A DNA stretch of 64,000 nt from contig VRVR01000003.1 of assembly GCA_009859145.1 (NCBI GenBank), forward strand, positions 186,001 through 250,000. Reading direction: 5' to 3'. The notes under the pieces are model-generated. The model worked only from the letters and a program-made list of their open reading frames with translations. It did no database searches and was not told the DNA's origin. The number at the start of each line of letters is the position of its first letter. The first letter of the stretch is position 1. Below are positions 35,401 to 44,243 of this stretch, one piece after another. This DNA comes from Andalucia godoyi (Eukaryota > Discoba > Jakobea > Jakobida > Andaluciidae). Position numbers and translations under genes: made by a program.

Positions 35401-37742
35401 CAATTCCTCCGGCTGTTATTGCAGCACTCTCTGGCCAGTCACTGACGGCTGCCGACGCCGCAACTGCCGAGAAAGACAAGGCGGCAAAACTCGGATCGAT
35501 TGCCGTCGAGCTGGGGATGTTCGATGTGGCTGAAAAGATCTACAAAGAATCGGACAGATGGGACTTGGTGTCGAAATTGTACATGCTTACCGGTCGCTGG
35601 GAGGATGCTGTATCCACCGCAAAGGAGCATGACCGCATTCATCTGCGCACTGTGCAGTATTTGTTTGCACGCGAGCTTGAGAACAATGGTTCGATCGATA
35701 AGGCTGTCAAAGCTTATGAGATGGCACAGGTGCATTCGACGGAAGTCCCGCGGATGCTGTACGCAGCAAACAAGATCGCCGATTTGCAGAAGTATGTTGA
35801 AGGATACAAACCGGCATCTGGAGAGGATTCAGTGCATCGTAGTGGTTTGCTTACATGGTGGGCTTCTTATCTGGAAGCCACTGGTTCTGTGGAGGCTTCT
35901 CTACCATTTTACCAGCAGGCTGGAGATTTCGTGTCGGCAGTCCGCGTTCTTTGTGTCCTCGGGCGTTTCAATGACGCGGAGCAGTTCATTGGACAGTTGG
36001 ATCGAAGAAAGGCAGACGTGGGTTCTGGATCTGGTAATTCCACTGCCGCCGCGTCCTACTTGCTTGCTCGCCATCTGGAGGATATGGCTGCAGAGGACAT
36101 TTCGCCAGAAGCAAGTTCGTTGCGACAGCGGTCGATTCACGCCTATGCTGTTGCCGGACAGTATCGACAAGCGATCCGCCTCGCGCGTCTCTCTGGTCTG
36201 GATCAGGATCTGATGACACTGGCACTCCAGGGAGATAAGACGACAAAGAAGGAGGCTGCGCAATTCTTCGAAGAGAACGGATCGATTGACAAGGCGGTGA
36301 TTTTGTACCAGAAAGCTGGAATGCTAGGTCGTGCAGTTCAGATGTGCATAGATCGGCATCTTTTCGACGTCCTGGATTCCATTGTGCAAGAGTTGCTTCG
36401 CGAAAAGGCGCAGACTCTGGCGTCCAGGCAAGCGAGCTCCGAAAACAAGGCTGTTTCAGCGGGTGCAGATACGGCAGACGATGAGTCGGCCAGTAACATT
36501 GATCCATCGCTTTGGGCTCGCTGTGGTGAATTCTTCATGTCCCACGGCAAGTTTGAAAGAGCCGCTGAGCTCTACGTGGCGGGCGGCATGTTTGAAAAGT
36601 CGATGGAAGTGTGTAAGTCGAAGAATGTTCCAATTCGGGAGGAATTTGCAGAGAATGTCACGACGCTGCTGGACTCGCTGGGAGATGCTCCTCGTCGAAA
36701 TGCTGTTCTTCTTCAACTTGCCGAAGTCGCTGCTCGCCAAGGGCAGCATCACTTGGCGACCAAGAAATTTACTCAAGCGGGAGATCGTATCCGGGCAATG
36801 CAAGTACTTGTCCAATCAGGTGACGTGGAAAAGATTGTGTTCTTCGCGAACGTTTCGAAGCAGCGAGAATTGTACATGTTGGCAGCAAACCATCTTCAGA
36901 ACATGGATTGGAGGAATGATCCGTCGATTATGAAGCATATTGTGGCGCTCTATTCAAAGGCGAAGGCTCCAGAGGCGCTGGCTGCCTTTTACGAAGCATG
37001 CGCGCAAGTGGAGATTGACGACTATCGCGACTATGATCGAGCACTTGCGGCCTTGCGTGAGGCTGAAAAATATCTTTCGAAGTCCAGAAATCGCGAAAAA
37101 CGTGGGGATGATCTCCTGGTGCGAATAGAGCGTGTCGAGCGATTTGTGCATGCAAGAGCGGCGATTGCGAACAACGATCCTGAAGAGATGGTGCGTGTTT
37201 GCTGTGGCTTGATTGATGAACTGCGTGCTGCAGAAGCCCGAGGAGGGACGCAGAGTTCTGCTGCCCTGCGTCTCGGAGATGTGTTCGCCCTCCTTGTTGA
37301 GTACTACGTTTCTGTCGGCCAGTCGGATAAATCGCGAGATCTTGTGCAGCAGATGCGCCAGCTGCGCATCCGTCTTGATTACTTTTTGGGTCCGGAGCTC
37401 GTGGATTCTCTCGTAGAAGGAAGTCCTGCGGGGCCGACGACCCAGGGTCGTGCTCGTGGCACGCAGCCTCCTGCCGGCCGTGCCGTCAGTGGACAAGGCC
37501 GCGGAAATGTTTCCGACGATGAGCAGGATAGTGGAATGATGATGGAAGAAGAGGTGGTTGAGGACGACGAAACCGACAGCTTTGCACCCCGTTCCGGGAG
37601 ATATGGAGGAGGAGGCAGTCGCAGCAACACGGCTGGCGGCGGCGGCGGACACGGACACAACCCGCGCGCAAGTTTCCAGCGTCACACATCTGCCGATGAA
37701 GACGTTGTTCAAGAAGAGGAAATTGTCGACGACGACTACTAG
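32424..37742 (+). CDS. IFT140: Intraflagellar transport protein IFT140 (IFT-A core)
   Basis: A 1772-aa single-exon protein of the retrograde IFT-A train. N-terminal WD40 propellers: ASVQPAVIAWHPSKTILAIGWSDGTVSVY, VSWSPEGRRLLSGDDAGTLAVWKVD. The diagnostic middle block is WRQYLRDFVGLENLDL...ALLDFSFYLAIGNMDDAFKAVR. C-terminal TPR-like repeats include HLATKKFTQAGDRIRAMQVLVQSGDVEKI and CAQVEIDDYRDYDRALAAL. An acidic tail (EEEVVEDDE...EEEIVDDDY) closes it. The block order matches animal IFT140 (about 1460 aa); extra length lies in Ser/Asn-rich WD40 loops and a Gly-rich tail. I first considered IFT172 but the FVGLE...DMDDAFK and CAQVEIDDY blocks decide for IFT140. This shows the organism builds cilia. 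Confidence 0.95.
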   Translation: MSLFLSYPLPLTGPIVSSSWSPSQKYFAAGLSNGEVVIFNEEGERLDRFQIRKASVQPAVIAWHPSKTILAIGWSDGTVSVYTDSDKRVTDGAAKHSAAVSLVSWSPEGRRLLSGDDAGTLAVWKVDSRGAFQPIAKYSVKGKITHCCFRTVLGAKQQPQTMNIECPPFFFATESGKVYVADDAGHYTEVFSMQFQLAALLFMESRQALVAITKNAIMSIHRLSTVQQPAKDNTAPTARYGFTISQVARVKISASASDGVASACWVGTGVLAYVSHESIIRMWDIHHEENFTLRAFGGTSGSALTSLAYNPKRRVVAAGSADGRVVLFEFRGNEKSPRGADDWVLIEELAVQQGGSNANTNSSTTKDNKTGFIKHMLWGPGTRLLVAQTATGVTIFFENKLQRCMNPQGVCAIQVSSSVVQVSNGNLAPSAPQNSSSMKNSTSTVEFSIDCGEGVQSAIRIKGISISAKYVAMYDSKRIHIHALDTQKRVGILDLASISALEPLASKQEAASQSYFSACALHPFDDYLFIIRDSNVEMRSFEGGLVHTFTFSPDVEGIPVQISVSFGSSSVCNFGNNSSTAQGLDTSRCGFLSVVTDRSWLKVFSLAGREPRNVGIPRVLCPDDPESLRSMALNSAGNRVAFLRNNASIMLEIDTLATHFNMPQLLKEGSLNDISNNPNKTAGGVRGSVKMIPGNSTASSVSVSASKAGASGASAPSLQLCGTSNPSADLLLLALRNANNCLFVYDLEEDKIFIYWFGLTRYLELAARGSGGQPSEAAVSTESLALLPIDTACWDPNEVRMVSAQVVQEVITEETSLVSSKTDTGSVYVCFVTSENGIALQDTVTFPSANATALVGICVPYIVSSSTHGRRADLQTSPTSAAPSTSVRPVWRQYLRDFVGLENLDLFVDAELRRALLDFSFYLAIGNMDDAFKAVRKVFSSSSNTQNVGLTLWRNMAKMSVQTRKLDVAEMCIRRMGLARSVSALHESSETSTIPPAVIAALSGQSLTAADAATAEKDKAAKLGSIAVELGMFDVAEKIYKESDRWDLVSKLYMLTGRWEDAVSTAKEHDRIHLRTVQYLFARELENNGSIDKAVKAYEMAQVHSTEVPRMLYAANKIADLQKYVEGYKPASGEDSVHRSGLLTWWASYLEATGSVEASLPFYQQAGDFVSAVRVLCVLGRFNDAEQFIGQLDRRKADVGSGSGNSTAAASYLLARHLEDMAAEDISPEASSLRQRSIHAYAVAGQYRQAIRLARLSGLDQDLMTLALQGDKTTKKEAAQFFEENGSIDKAVILYQKAGMLGRAVQMCIDRHLFDVLDSIVQELLREKAQTLASRQASSENKAVSAGADTADDESASNIDPSLWARCGEFFMSHGKFERAAELYVAGGMFEKSMEVCKSKNVPIREEFAENVTTLLDSLGDAPRRNAVLLQLAEVAARQGQHHLATKKFTQAGDRIRAMQVLVQSGDVEKIVFFANVSKQRELYMLAANHLQNMDWRNDPSIMKHIVALYSKAKAPEALAAFYEACAQVEIDDYRDYDRALAALREAEKYLSKSRNREKRGDDLLVRIERVERFVHARAAIANNDPEEMVRVCCGLIDELRAAEARGGTQSSAALRLGDVFALLVEYYVSVGQSDKSRDLVQQMRQLRIRLDYFLGPELVDSLVEGSPAGPTTQGRARGTQPPAGRAVSGQGRGNVSDDEQDSGMMMEEEVVEDDETDSFAPRSGRYGGGGSRSNTAGGGGGHGHNPRASFQRHTSADEDVVQEEEIVDDDY

Positions 37743-37852
37743 CGGAATTTCTTTCCTAGATGTGCCACTGTTTGAATCATTTTCCATGTGAAATTTGACA
37801 ATCATTCGTTTCTTGTTTTTTATTATTGTTATTATCATCATCACGATCATCA

Positions 37853-38275
37853 CTATCTTCTCGTAAACCAAGTGTACAAAAGGAAGAATACAATCACCAC
37901 AAACGCAACAAGATACCACATATGTTTCGACGTTGCGGTTTCAGCAAGATGTTTCACTTTCTGAAGAGTCCCGCTGAGCTGAGCGCCAACAATCCCGAAC
38001 CTTCCTTGCATTTCCTCCAGCAACCGGTTTTGATCGTTGACCTCTGTCTGGATCTCTCTCGCGAGATGCCCCAACAACGTTGCTTTCTGCCCAAGATCAG
38101 CCATTCGCTCTTCGTTTTGTCGTTCCATCAGCGCCTGTGTTTCTTCTGCAAACGAGTTTTCAATGTCCGCTTGCCGACTATTACCGGAAGAAGACGCCGA
38201 CGACGATGATCCGTCTGCTCTCCTGAAAAGGGCAGATCGTGCAGGTCCTGAAGAATTGTGTCTCATTTTCATCAT
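37853..38275 (-). CDS. BET1: Qc-SNARE BET1-like
   Basis: A 140-aa tail-anchored SNARE of ER-Golgi transport. A Ser-rich N-terminus is followed by a SNARE helix at about residues 50-115 (ALMERQNEERMADLGQKATLLGHLAREIQTEVNDQNRLLEEMQGRF; the central layer Gln is the Q of TEVNDQNRLL) and a C-terminal membrane anchor (WYLVAFVVIVFFLLYTW) ending in RR. Order, length and the NDQNRLLEEM block fit BET1/SFT1. Three closely spaced ATGs begin it. It converges on IFT140, 110 bp between stops, and diverges from TRM6. Confidence 0.88.
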   Translation of the reverse strand: MMKMRHNSSGPARSALFRRADGSSSSASSSGNSRQADIENSFAEETQALMERQNEERMADLGQKATLLGHLAREIQTEVNDQNRLLEEMQGRFGIVGAQLSGTLQKVKHLAETATSKHMWYLVAFVVIVFFLLYTWFTRR

Positions 38276-38679
38276 TCAGAAGTAGCAGTACCAGCAGCAG
38301 CAGCAACAACAGGAGCAGCAGCAACAACAGGAGCAGCGGGAAACGAAGATTCTGATGAGCAAATGAAACAAATAAATGAATGAAACACAACAGTGATTCG
38401 TTTCGACTTCCATTTATCATGAAAATCAAACTTCAATGATAAAAATGTATGCCATTCCTGTTGTAGAGCGCAGTTGACATTCGTCTACCGAACAACGTCG
38501 GGAAACTTGAAAAAAATAAGTCGACACACGTCGAGCATCCGAACAGCGAAAAAAGAAAAAACCGCACGAAAACAAGAGACTCCTTTTAATTTTTTGCGAT
38601 TCTTGTTATGCTCTCTCGTGTGTGTGAGTGTGAGTGTGAGTGTGTGTGTGAGTGTGTGTGTGTGTATTCGTGACGCTGT
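38276..38679. promoter_or_regulatory. Shared upstream region, BET1 / TRM6
   Basis: A 404-bp spacer. 38283-38340 is an imperfect CAG/CAA trinucleotide array with an internal repeat of CAACAACAGGAGCAGCAG. 38618-38666 is a GT/GA-rich tract just before the TRM6 ATG. Confidence 0.45.
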
Positions 38680-40374
38680 ATGGAATCGATGAGCAAGCGG
38701 TCAGAGTCAGAGGTTAGCAGTGGTGTGGACATGCAAGAGTCATCTGCAAAGCGAGCGAGATTAGCCTCTGATTGCGATTCTCAGCAGCATCAGAAGCCGC
38801 AGCTCGTTCAGGAGCGGCAGGCGCAAGGGGAGCAGGAGCAGTCAATGCAGGAAAAACAGAGAAATATTGTGAGGGCCGGCGAGACTGTTCTTTTACGTGA
38901 GCATGATAATCATTGGTATTTTGGAATAGTTGGAAAACAACATACGATTCGAGTTGGAAAGGTCACAATCAAGACGGAGATGCTCGTTGGCAGACGGTTT
39001 GGCGAATTCTTTGAGATCCGCGATCGAAACACCATTTCGTTCTTCACTGAAGTCCCGTTTACGGAGCGTATTGGAGTTGTGGAGATGGAAGATATCAATG
39101 CAAACGCAGACAATCGAAATATCCAGGCTGTGTTGGAACATCATGATGCGGAGGTTCAGAAACCGGTAATGTTGATGGCGCAGGGCTTTTCGGGTGAGGA
39201 TCTTGTCAAGAAGCTTGTGGAGTCGCGTGCAATGAAGGATCAAAGAACGGTCTTTGAGCAAGAAAAATTCAAGAAGCGAAAGGCCTCCAAATACACCACC
39301 ATTCTGCAGATTTTGCAGCCTACGCCGTCTGCCATCTGCAGAATGTATTCAACGAAACGCCTGGATCGGATTGGCATGCTGCGGGAAGACACGATTGGGC
39401 TCGTTTTGAACCGTGCAAATATCACATCTGGTATGCAGGCACTTATTGTGGAGCAGGGGACGATGCATGTGCTGGCAGGTGCTGTTGCGTATCGTCTGCA
39501 GGGAGCCGGAAGAGTACTACGTGGATTCACGGAAGATCGATTCTTGAGCGACTACTCGCTGGTGCGAACAATGAACCAGGATGTTTTGGCCTCTGGTTCG
39601 CGTGCTCCTGTCTATTCTTTCTGCATGCAGGATATCTTGGAGGTGTTGAGAGCACGGAACCCCGCTGAACTATTGCAAGGAGAGCAGATGCCCAAGTTCC
39701 GCCGATCTGCAATGACTCCTTCTCGAGAGCGTGTTTTGTCATTCCTACGATCTGGGGTTGACTCGCTCATCATTGCTGCGGGTGTGGAATCGACCATGGA
39801 TATCCGAACCCTGTTTGCATGCTTGTGGCCGCTTCTTGCCCCTGGAGCCCCGTTTGTAATCTATTCACACTCCCTGCAACCTCTGGACGAGCTTTTCGAC
39901 ACAGTACGCTGCTCATACCGTTTCGATCGTTCTCCAGGCTCTGTCAGCGAAAACAAGCTTTCCGAGAAGACTCCTATCGCGGTGCACACTCTCTTGACAG
40001 AGGAATTCTCGCGGTTGTATCAGGTGTTGCCAGATCGCTCCCATCCTGAGATGGGGCTGCAGCTGCCGTCAGGGTACATCCTTTCAGGCTACAAAGTCCA
40101 GCCCAGCACGGATGAATTCGAAAACTGCACCGCTACCTGCATCCAGGAAGCAAGGTCCGTTCCTCCGCCGCTCCAGCAGTTTTGGAAGATGACGACGACG
40201 GTTCCTATCTCCGAGATTGTTCCGCTGACGTTTGACGATTCCGATGAACCAGTTGGCCCGTATGTTCCATCCCAAGAGTATCTGGATTACGCCATCCAGT
40301 GCGAAGAAGCCGCCAAGGCCGCCGATCCAAGATTCAAATCCGAAGCAGCAGCAAGGGATGCGTCTTTGTCTTAG
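38680..40374 (+). CDS. TRM6: tRNA m1A58 methyltransferase non-catalytic subunit TRM6
   Basis: A 564-aa subunit that pairs with catalytic TRM61 to methylate A58 of tRNAs. Residues 1-60 are Q/E-rich and disordered. Then follow the family's N-terminal barrel (AGETVLLREHDNHWYFGIVG; GRRFGEFFEI), the signature QRTVFEQEKFKKRKASKYTTILQI, and a Rossmann-like but cofactor-less C-terminal domain (IGLVLNRANITSGMQALIVEQGTMHVLAGAVAYRLQGAGRVLRGF). No SAM-binding GxGxG is present, as expected for TRM6. A second ATG three codons in is equally possible. Confidence 0.93.
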   Translation: MESMSKRSESEVSSGVDMQESSAKRARLASDCDSQQHQKPQLVQERQAQGEQEQSMQEKQRNIVRAGETVLLREHDNHWYFGIVGKQHTIRVGKVTIKTEMLVGRRFGEFFEIRDRNTISFFTEVPFTERIGVVEMEDINANADNRNIQAVLEHHDAEVQKPVMLMAQGFSGEDLVKKLVESRAMKDQRTVFEQEKFKKRKASKYTTILQILQPTPSAICRMYSTKRLDRIGMLREDTIGLVLNRANITSGMQALIVEQGTMHVLAGAVAYRLQGAGRVLRGFTEDRFLSDYSLVRTMNQDVLASGSRAPVYSFCMQDILEVLRARNPAELLQGEQMPKFRRSAMTPSRERVLSFLRSGVDSLIIAAGVESTMDIRTLFACLWPLLAPGAPFVIYSHSLQPLDELFDTVRCSYRFDRSPGSVSENKLSEKTPIAVHTLLTEEFSRLYQVLPDRSHPEMGLQLPSGYILSGYKVQPSTDEFENCTATCIQEARSVPPPLQQFWKMTTTVPISEIVPLTFDDSDEPVGPYVPSQEYLDYAIQCEEAAKAADPRFKSEAAARDASLS

Positions 40375-40434
40375 TGTTTTTACAAGAACCGTTGGATAAT
40401 AACTCGTCATTGTCATGCATACGGAAGTATACAT

Positions 40435-40700
40435 AAACAGACACGGTCAATACTTCCGACACTAGCACGTTTTGTTTTCAGGGAATTCGTGATACAGGGC
40501 CTCCTAGGCCCCGCAGACCTCCTAAGAGACCACGTGTCACTACGCCTACCGCCTCTTCCTCTCGTATCTCCAGTTGCATCAATCGCTGCAACTGAGGACA
40601 CGAAAGCGCCTGCTGCTAGGGCCGCCAGACTCAAAATGCACCCTTCTCAGGAACACCGTGTCATGCTGAGAAAGTGGCTCACCGATTGATCGAGATTGGG
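40435..40700 (+). pseudogene. Possible Fanzor/TnpB-like N-terminal relic
   Basis: Lying between TRM6 and the next gene is a stretch with protein-like character in two successive frames. The first frame, from about 40481, reads a P/R-rich string (TGPPRPRRPPKRPRVTTP...) and stops. The second frame, from about 40590 to 40689, reads APAARAARLKMHPSQEHRVM then LRKWLTD and stops. The latter resembles the N-terminus of TnpB/Fanzor RNA-guided nucleases (pattern R-x-R-lyPt-xeQ-x-x-L-x-x-W). No RuvC core follows, so at most a short, frameshifted relic remains. The match is short and could be coincidence. Confidence 0.3.
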
Positions 40701-40780
40701 AACGGAGCGCGGAAAATCTATCTGAAGAACGCCGAGAGGCGTGTTGGGGGCCTATACCCTTCCGAGCAACGGGATGCAAG

Positions 40781-40820
40781 ACTGAATATGCATATCTATT
40801 CGTAGATATGCATGTTCAGT
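40781..40820. repeat. 40-nt perfect-type hairpin, 18-bp stem with TTCG loop
   Basis: The left arm 40781-40798 (ACTGAATATGCATATCTA) and right arm 40803-40820 (TAGATATGCATGTTCAGT) are reverse complements except one T-G pair that is a wobble in RNA. The loop is TTCG, in RNA a UUCG tetraloop. Confidence 0.9.
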
Positions 40821-41042
40821 GGATAATGCAGGCGAGGGTCTTTAACGAGTGTTTTCCCTCCTCTTTTCCCTTGAAATTACTGTCCGTTTTCTCCTTTTTT
40901 TGTTTGTTATTATACATGTGATTTTGTGTGCTTGTTGGGGTTGTGGTTGTGTGTAAACTGCGCAATGAAAGATGCAAGCGTTGGTCGTCTCTCGTTATTA
41001 TTATTATTATTATTTTTTTTTTTTTTGAAATCCCGTCTTGAA

Positions 41043-42209
41043 TCAAACAGAAGGAACACGTTCGGCGGGAAACAGTAAGGCAGGCCGAGGAGTTCGGTTC
41101 GGGGTCGCAGATGATACGACAACCTTTCTTATAGTCCCCACCAGTGCCACGTGGTCCATATCTCTAAAATGATCCCCAACAAGCTGATCCTGAAGCAACT
41201 CTGCTCCTCGGGAGTCGAACATACGTTCTGCAACTGTCAGTTTGTACGTGGCACCCGGATCCATACCGTGCCGTGCCGGAATGAACATGCACGGCGCATT
41301 TGGACTATTCGGATTTCCATCGCCCATTATAAAAGTATTTGCATACAACCGAATGTATTCACTGAACTGCGTCATTGTGAACAATCGGTCGGCAAAGGCA
41401 AGAAAGGAGAACCGAAACGCGTCTTCCGGTCGAGCCATTGCACGATCTCCAATCAGCAGATGAATGTCCGCAACAATTCTCAGATGCGAAAACGGAGCCT
41501 CGACTTGAATAACTGGCCTTTTCTTCTTCTTTGCAGGGGTCTTCTTTTCCGTTGCGTCTCCTGCAGCGCTTCTCTTCTGTGTCTCTGCGCCATGTCCCGC
41601 TTTCCCTCTTGCAGCATCTGCAGATTCACCCGCTGACGCTACGCTTGCTCCCAAGTTCTTGGAAGCCATCGAGCCCTGCAGCGGCGGTTGCTGTTGGTGC
41701 TGCTGTTGATGTTGCTGCTGTTGTTTTTCACTGGCTTGCCTTCTCGCGGCAGCCTTTTCCGATCGTTTCCTCTTCGATTCGGCCTGCAACTCTGGATTCA
41801 AGCTCGTTTGAGCTTTATGTCTCTTTGCGAGTTCATAGTATACAGATCGGTCTTCATCGATCAGGTTTTTCCACAGTTCTCGCACTCGCTCTTCAAGAGA
41901 CTGGTTCGCCGCAACCATGTTTGGATACCGCAGCGGCGCAGAAAGCAGGAATAACCGATATGCATGCGCATCGGTCTTTTTGGAAATTGTGAGATCAAAC
42001 AGACAATCCGTGAAGATCTGACGGACCATCTCGGGAATCGATGCTTCTCCTGGGCTACCAGAAACCGCTGATTGCAAAGCAGGATTCCGGTCCACTTCCT
42101 CTTGCACTTTTTGGATCATTCCGTTCAAATAGAACACATCCACAGACTTTTCATTAAACAATTCTCGGACAAGAGTCTCAATCTCTACAGGGCACCTCAT
42201 CCCGCTCAT
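41043..42209 (-). CDS. HMG-box-like protein, 388 aa, unknown
   Basis: Residues about 85-135 (FLLSAPLRYPNMVAANQSLEERVRELWKNLIDEDRSVYYELAKRHKA) fit a degenerate HMG box: a hydrophobic start, then W-x3-L-xxEDR-x-x-YYELAKRHK. A basic, Q-rich and Lys-rich linker follows (KRKRSEKAAARRQ; QQQQHQQQHQQQ; KKTPAKKKKRP). The C-terminal domain (HLRIVADIHLLIGDRA...EYIRLYANTFIMG...) is compact and unknown to me. A nuclear chromatin or transcription role is inferred from the box and basic linker. ATG at 42209; a second ATG lies three codons later. Confidence 0.6.
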   Translation of the reverse strand: MSGMRCPVEIETLVRELFNEKSVDVFYLNGMIQKVQEEVDRNPALQSAVSGSPGEASIPEMVRQIFTDCLFDLTISKKTDAHAYRLFLLSAPLRYPNMVAANQSLEERVRELWKNLIDEDRSVYYELAKRHKAQTSLNPELQAESKRKRSEKAAARRQASEKQQQQHQQQHQQQPPLQGSMASKNLGASVASAGESADAARGKAGHGAETQKRSAAGDATEKKTPAKKKKRPVIQVEAPFSHLRIVADIHLLIGDRAMARPEDAFRFSFLAFADRLFTMTQFSEYIRLYANTFIMGDGNPNSPNAPCMFIPARHGMDPGATYKLTVAERMFDSRGAELLQDQLVGDHFRDMDHVALVGTIRKVVVSSATPNRTPRPALLFPAERVPSV

Positions 42210-42620
42210 CGTGCATCGTCAACCAAATCAAAAAAATAACAAAAAAGAAGGGGGGAGGGGAAAAATCAACCAAGATGAATAACTAAATAAAGAACATACT
42301 TTATCAAGAAAACTCTAATCTTTAGTATTAATAATATTTTAAAAAATACATTAAAAATACATAAAGAAGGTCGTCAACTCCCAACGAGAGGTTTCCTCCT
42401 CATCCGCCAGCAGCCTTTTTTGGCCGAAAAAACGCCTCAAAAAGCTTCTTCCGATTGGATGTGCAAAAGGATTTTTTTTTGAACAGCGTCCAATAATGAT
42501 TGGCACTGCTACGTATTCTATGTGCCTGATCTCTCACAGGGTCTGCTTTTTGCATTTGCGTCTTTAATACCAATTTGTTAGTCTTTATTTGAGAGGTAGT
42601 CGCATCAGAGAGAGTTTGGA
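42210..42620. other. A/T-rich spacer
   Basis: About 410 bp. 42280-42365 is strongly A/T-rich (ATTAATAATATTTTAAAAAATAC). I see no gene. Confidence 0.35.
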
Positions 42621-43785
42621 TTGGTTGTCTGGTGTAGCCTGTCGGAACGGTTCATTGCGAGTGTATGCTCAGACCAGCATTTGTCATTTGCCATACAAGA
42701 TTTGCCGGTTTTCAATGATACCGGGGAATGCCTATCATTCCTGCCAATAACGTGCATTCTTCGGTGCTCCTCTTGCATTGAGAACTTTCCATATTTGCGT
42801 AAGTTTGCATATCATCCATTGCGACACACAATGTTGAAAGAAGAGTTTTTGGAGAATTTCATAGTGGATATGAGAGACAGCGCACAGAAACAGAAAACAT
42901 GGATCAGCACTGAAGGAGCTGTGCTCGTCTTAGGCAGATGCTTTGTCGTGTGTTTCCTGATGGAACAAAAATGTTGCGAGAGTCAGTATATTGCTGAGCT
43001 GCTGTTACGCTGTGTGCATCCGGAGACCTTCTGTTTGTTCACTGACATGATTACAGCGCTAATTGATAACCTCGTTTAAAAAGTTCTACGAGCTCCGCTG
43101 CGTTGTCCGGTCGTTTCCTCTGTTCTTTACTTTCTTTCGTAACAGACTTCCACAAATTTCGTATTCGTTTGCTTGATCTTTCTGAAAATCATCCTTGTCC
43201 CGGCGGATATGCTCCTATCAGTGACCCAAGAAAATGTCTGAAGATCACTGCTAAAGTCTCCAAATATAACCATTGAAACAAACCAGTGCTTCTATCGCTT
43301 GAAAGAAGAATAATTTCGGCAAACTGCAAGAGAAAATGAAAAGGTGTTCTTCCAGCTGCTGTTTCCAAATTACCAAATTGAAAAGGATATCAAACGATTC
43401 GCTCCTCTGAGGCGATCAGTCTCCGACGTCTCAAAAAACCCTCACTGAGTTGGTCCTTGCAGACGTATGCGAGAAGCAGTGGAAAATACTCAGAGATAGC
43501 GCGGTATTTTCAAGTCATCTTCGCAGAGGGATGCACAAACTGCGAAGGAAGATGTTTATTTGCAGCGACACCCGCGAGGTCGTGCGATGCTTGCATGCGG
43601 GAGATGGGTTTCCATCGGACCCACAAGAAAGAAGTGACGAAATGATTTTCAGTTTGGAATTCCTTCGAGTGACTGTCCATCTAAATGCATTTGCAAGGGA
43701 GAAACTGGTTGAAATTGCACCCGTCCTCAGCACGATCAATCATTCGTGTGTGCCGACGGCGTCGAAGGAGGTCTATTTAGGTTCA
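42621..43785 (+). pseudogene. Decayed SMYD-like SET-domain gene
   Basis: Two separated open stretches in different frames. 42621-43079 reads ILRCSSCIENFPY (possibly the remains of a MYND zinc finger) and LVLGRCFVVCFLM. 43456-43785 reads LEFLRVTVHLNAFAREKLVE and then VLSTINHSCVPTAS, the NHSCxPxA signature of SET domains, preceded by an N-AF block as in SMYD methyltransferases. Between them lie about 370 bp with stops, and after the signature the frame loses family resemblance, with no GEE-x-Y block. An intron-containing real gene is possible (GTAAGT at 42799, CCTTGCAG ending 43462), but I cannot assemble a continuous protein. Confidence 0.45.
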
Positions 43786-44243
43786 CGAAACCGTCACAGG
43801 ATCCGGGCAAGGACGCCGCTGCCTTCCGCCCGCTGTCCGCCCATCGCCACCACATCTTACCAGTCCAGAACCTGCGGGAATCAGCTGTGTTCCCAGCATC
43901 AAAGATCATCACCATCAACCCACACAAATTTTTTTTTAAAATTAAAAATGAATGCTGTTTGTTGCTGAAGAAAAATAGCCGAACGAACCAGCAAACGTCT
44001 TTCCACATTTGGAATTTTGAATGGGTCCTCTATTCTCTAAGTCCCCGACGTCTCTCCGACTGAGGAAGACAGGTCGGCAGTTTCCGTCCAAATTGTTCAC
44101 ACCTTTTCCTCTTCTTCTGTTGTTGAAGGGGAAAAAAGTAAGGTTATTCAACGTGTGTCTGTTCGTGTGTTGGAGAGTTGTGTTTTCCAACGTCTGCTCA
44201 TCTGATTTGTGTGTTCTGGACTGCGTGTTTCTGAAGAAGAAAA
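43786..44243. other. Spacer between SET relic and Ser-rich gene
   Basis: About 460 bp. It contains only weak, mixed-frame open stretches and T-rich parts; the promoter of the Ser-rich gene presumably lies here. Confidence 0.35.

Larger units (their letters stand above)
40375..41042. other. Convergent spacer TRM6 / HMG-box-like gene
   Basis: 668 bp, unusually long for a tail-to-tail spacer here. It holds the relic and hairpin described separately, and an ATT/T run at 40990-41025. Confidence 0.5.

Noticed and set aside
32424-37742. IFT172 as the identity of the large WD40/TPR protein
   Set aside because: The DFVGLE...NMDDAFK, HLATKKFTQAG and CAQVEIDDY blocks and the acidic tail are those of IFT140.
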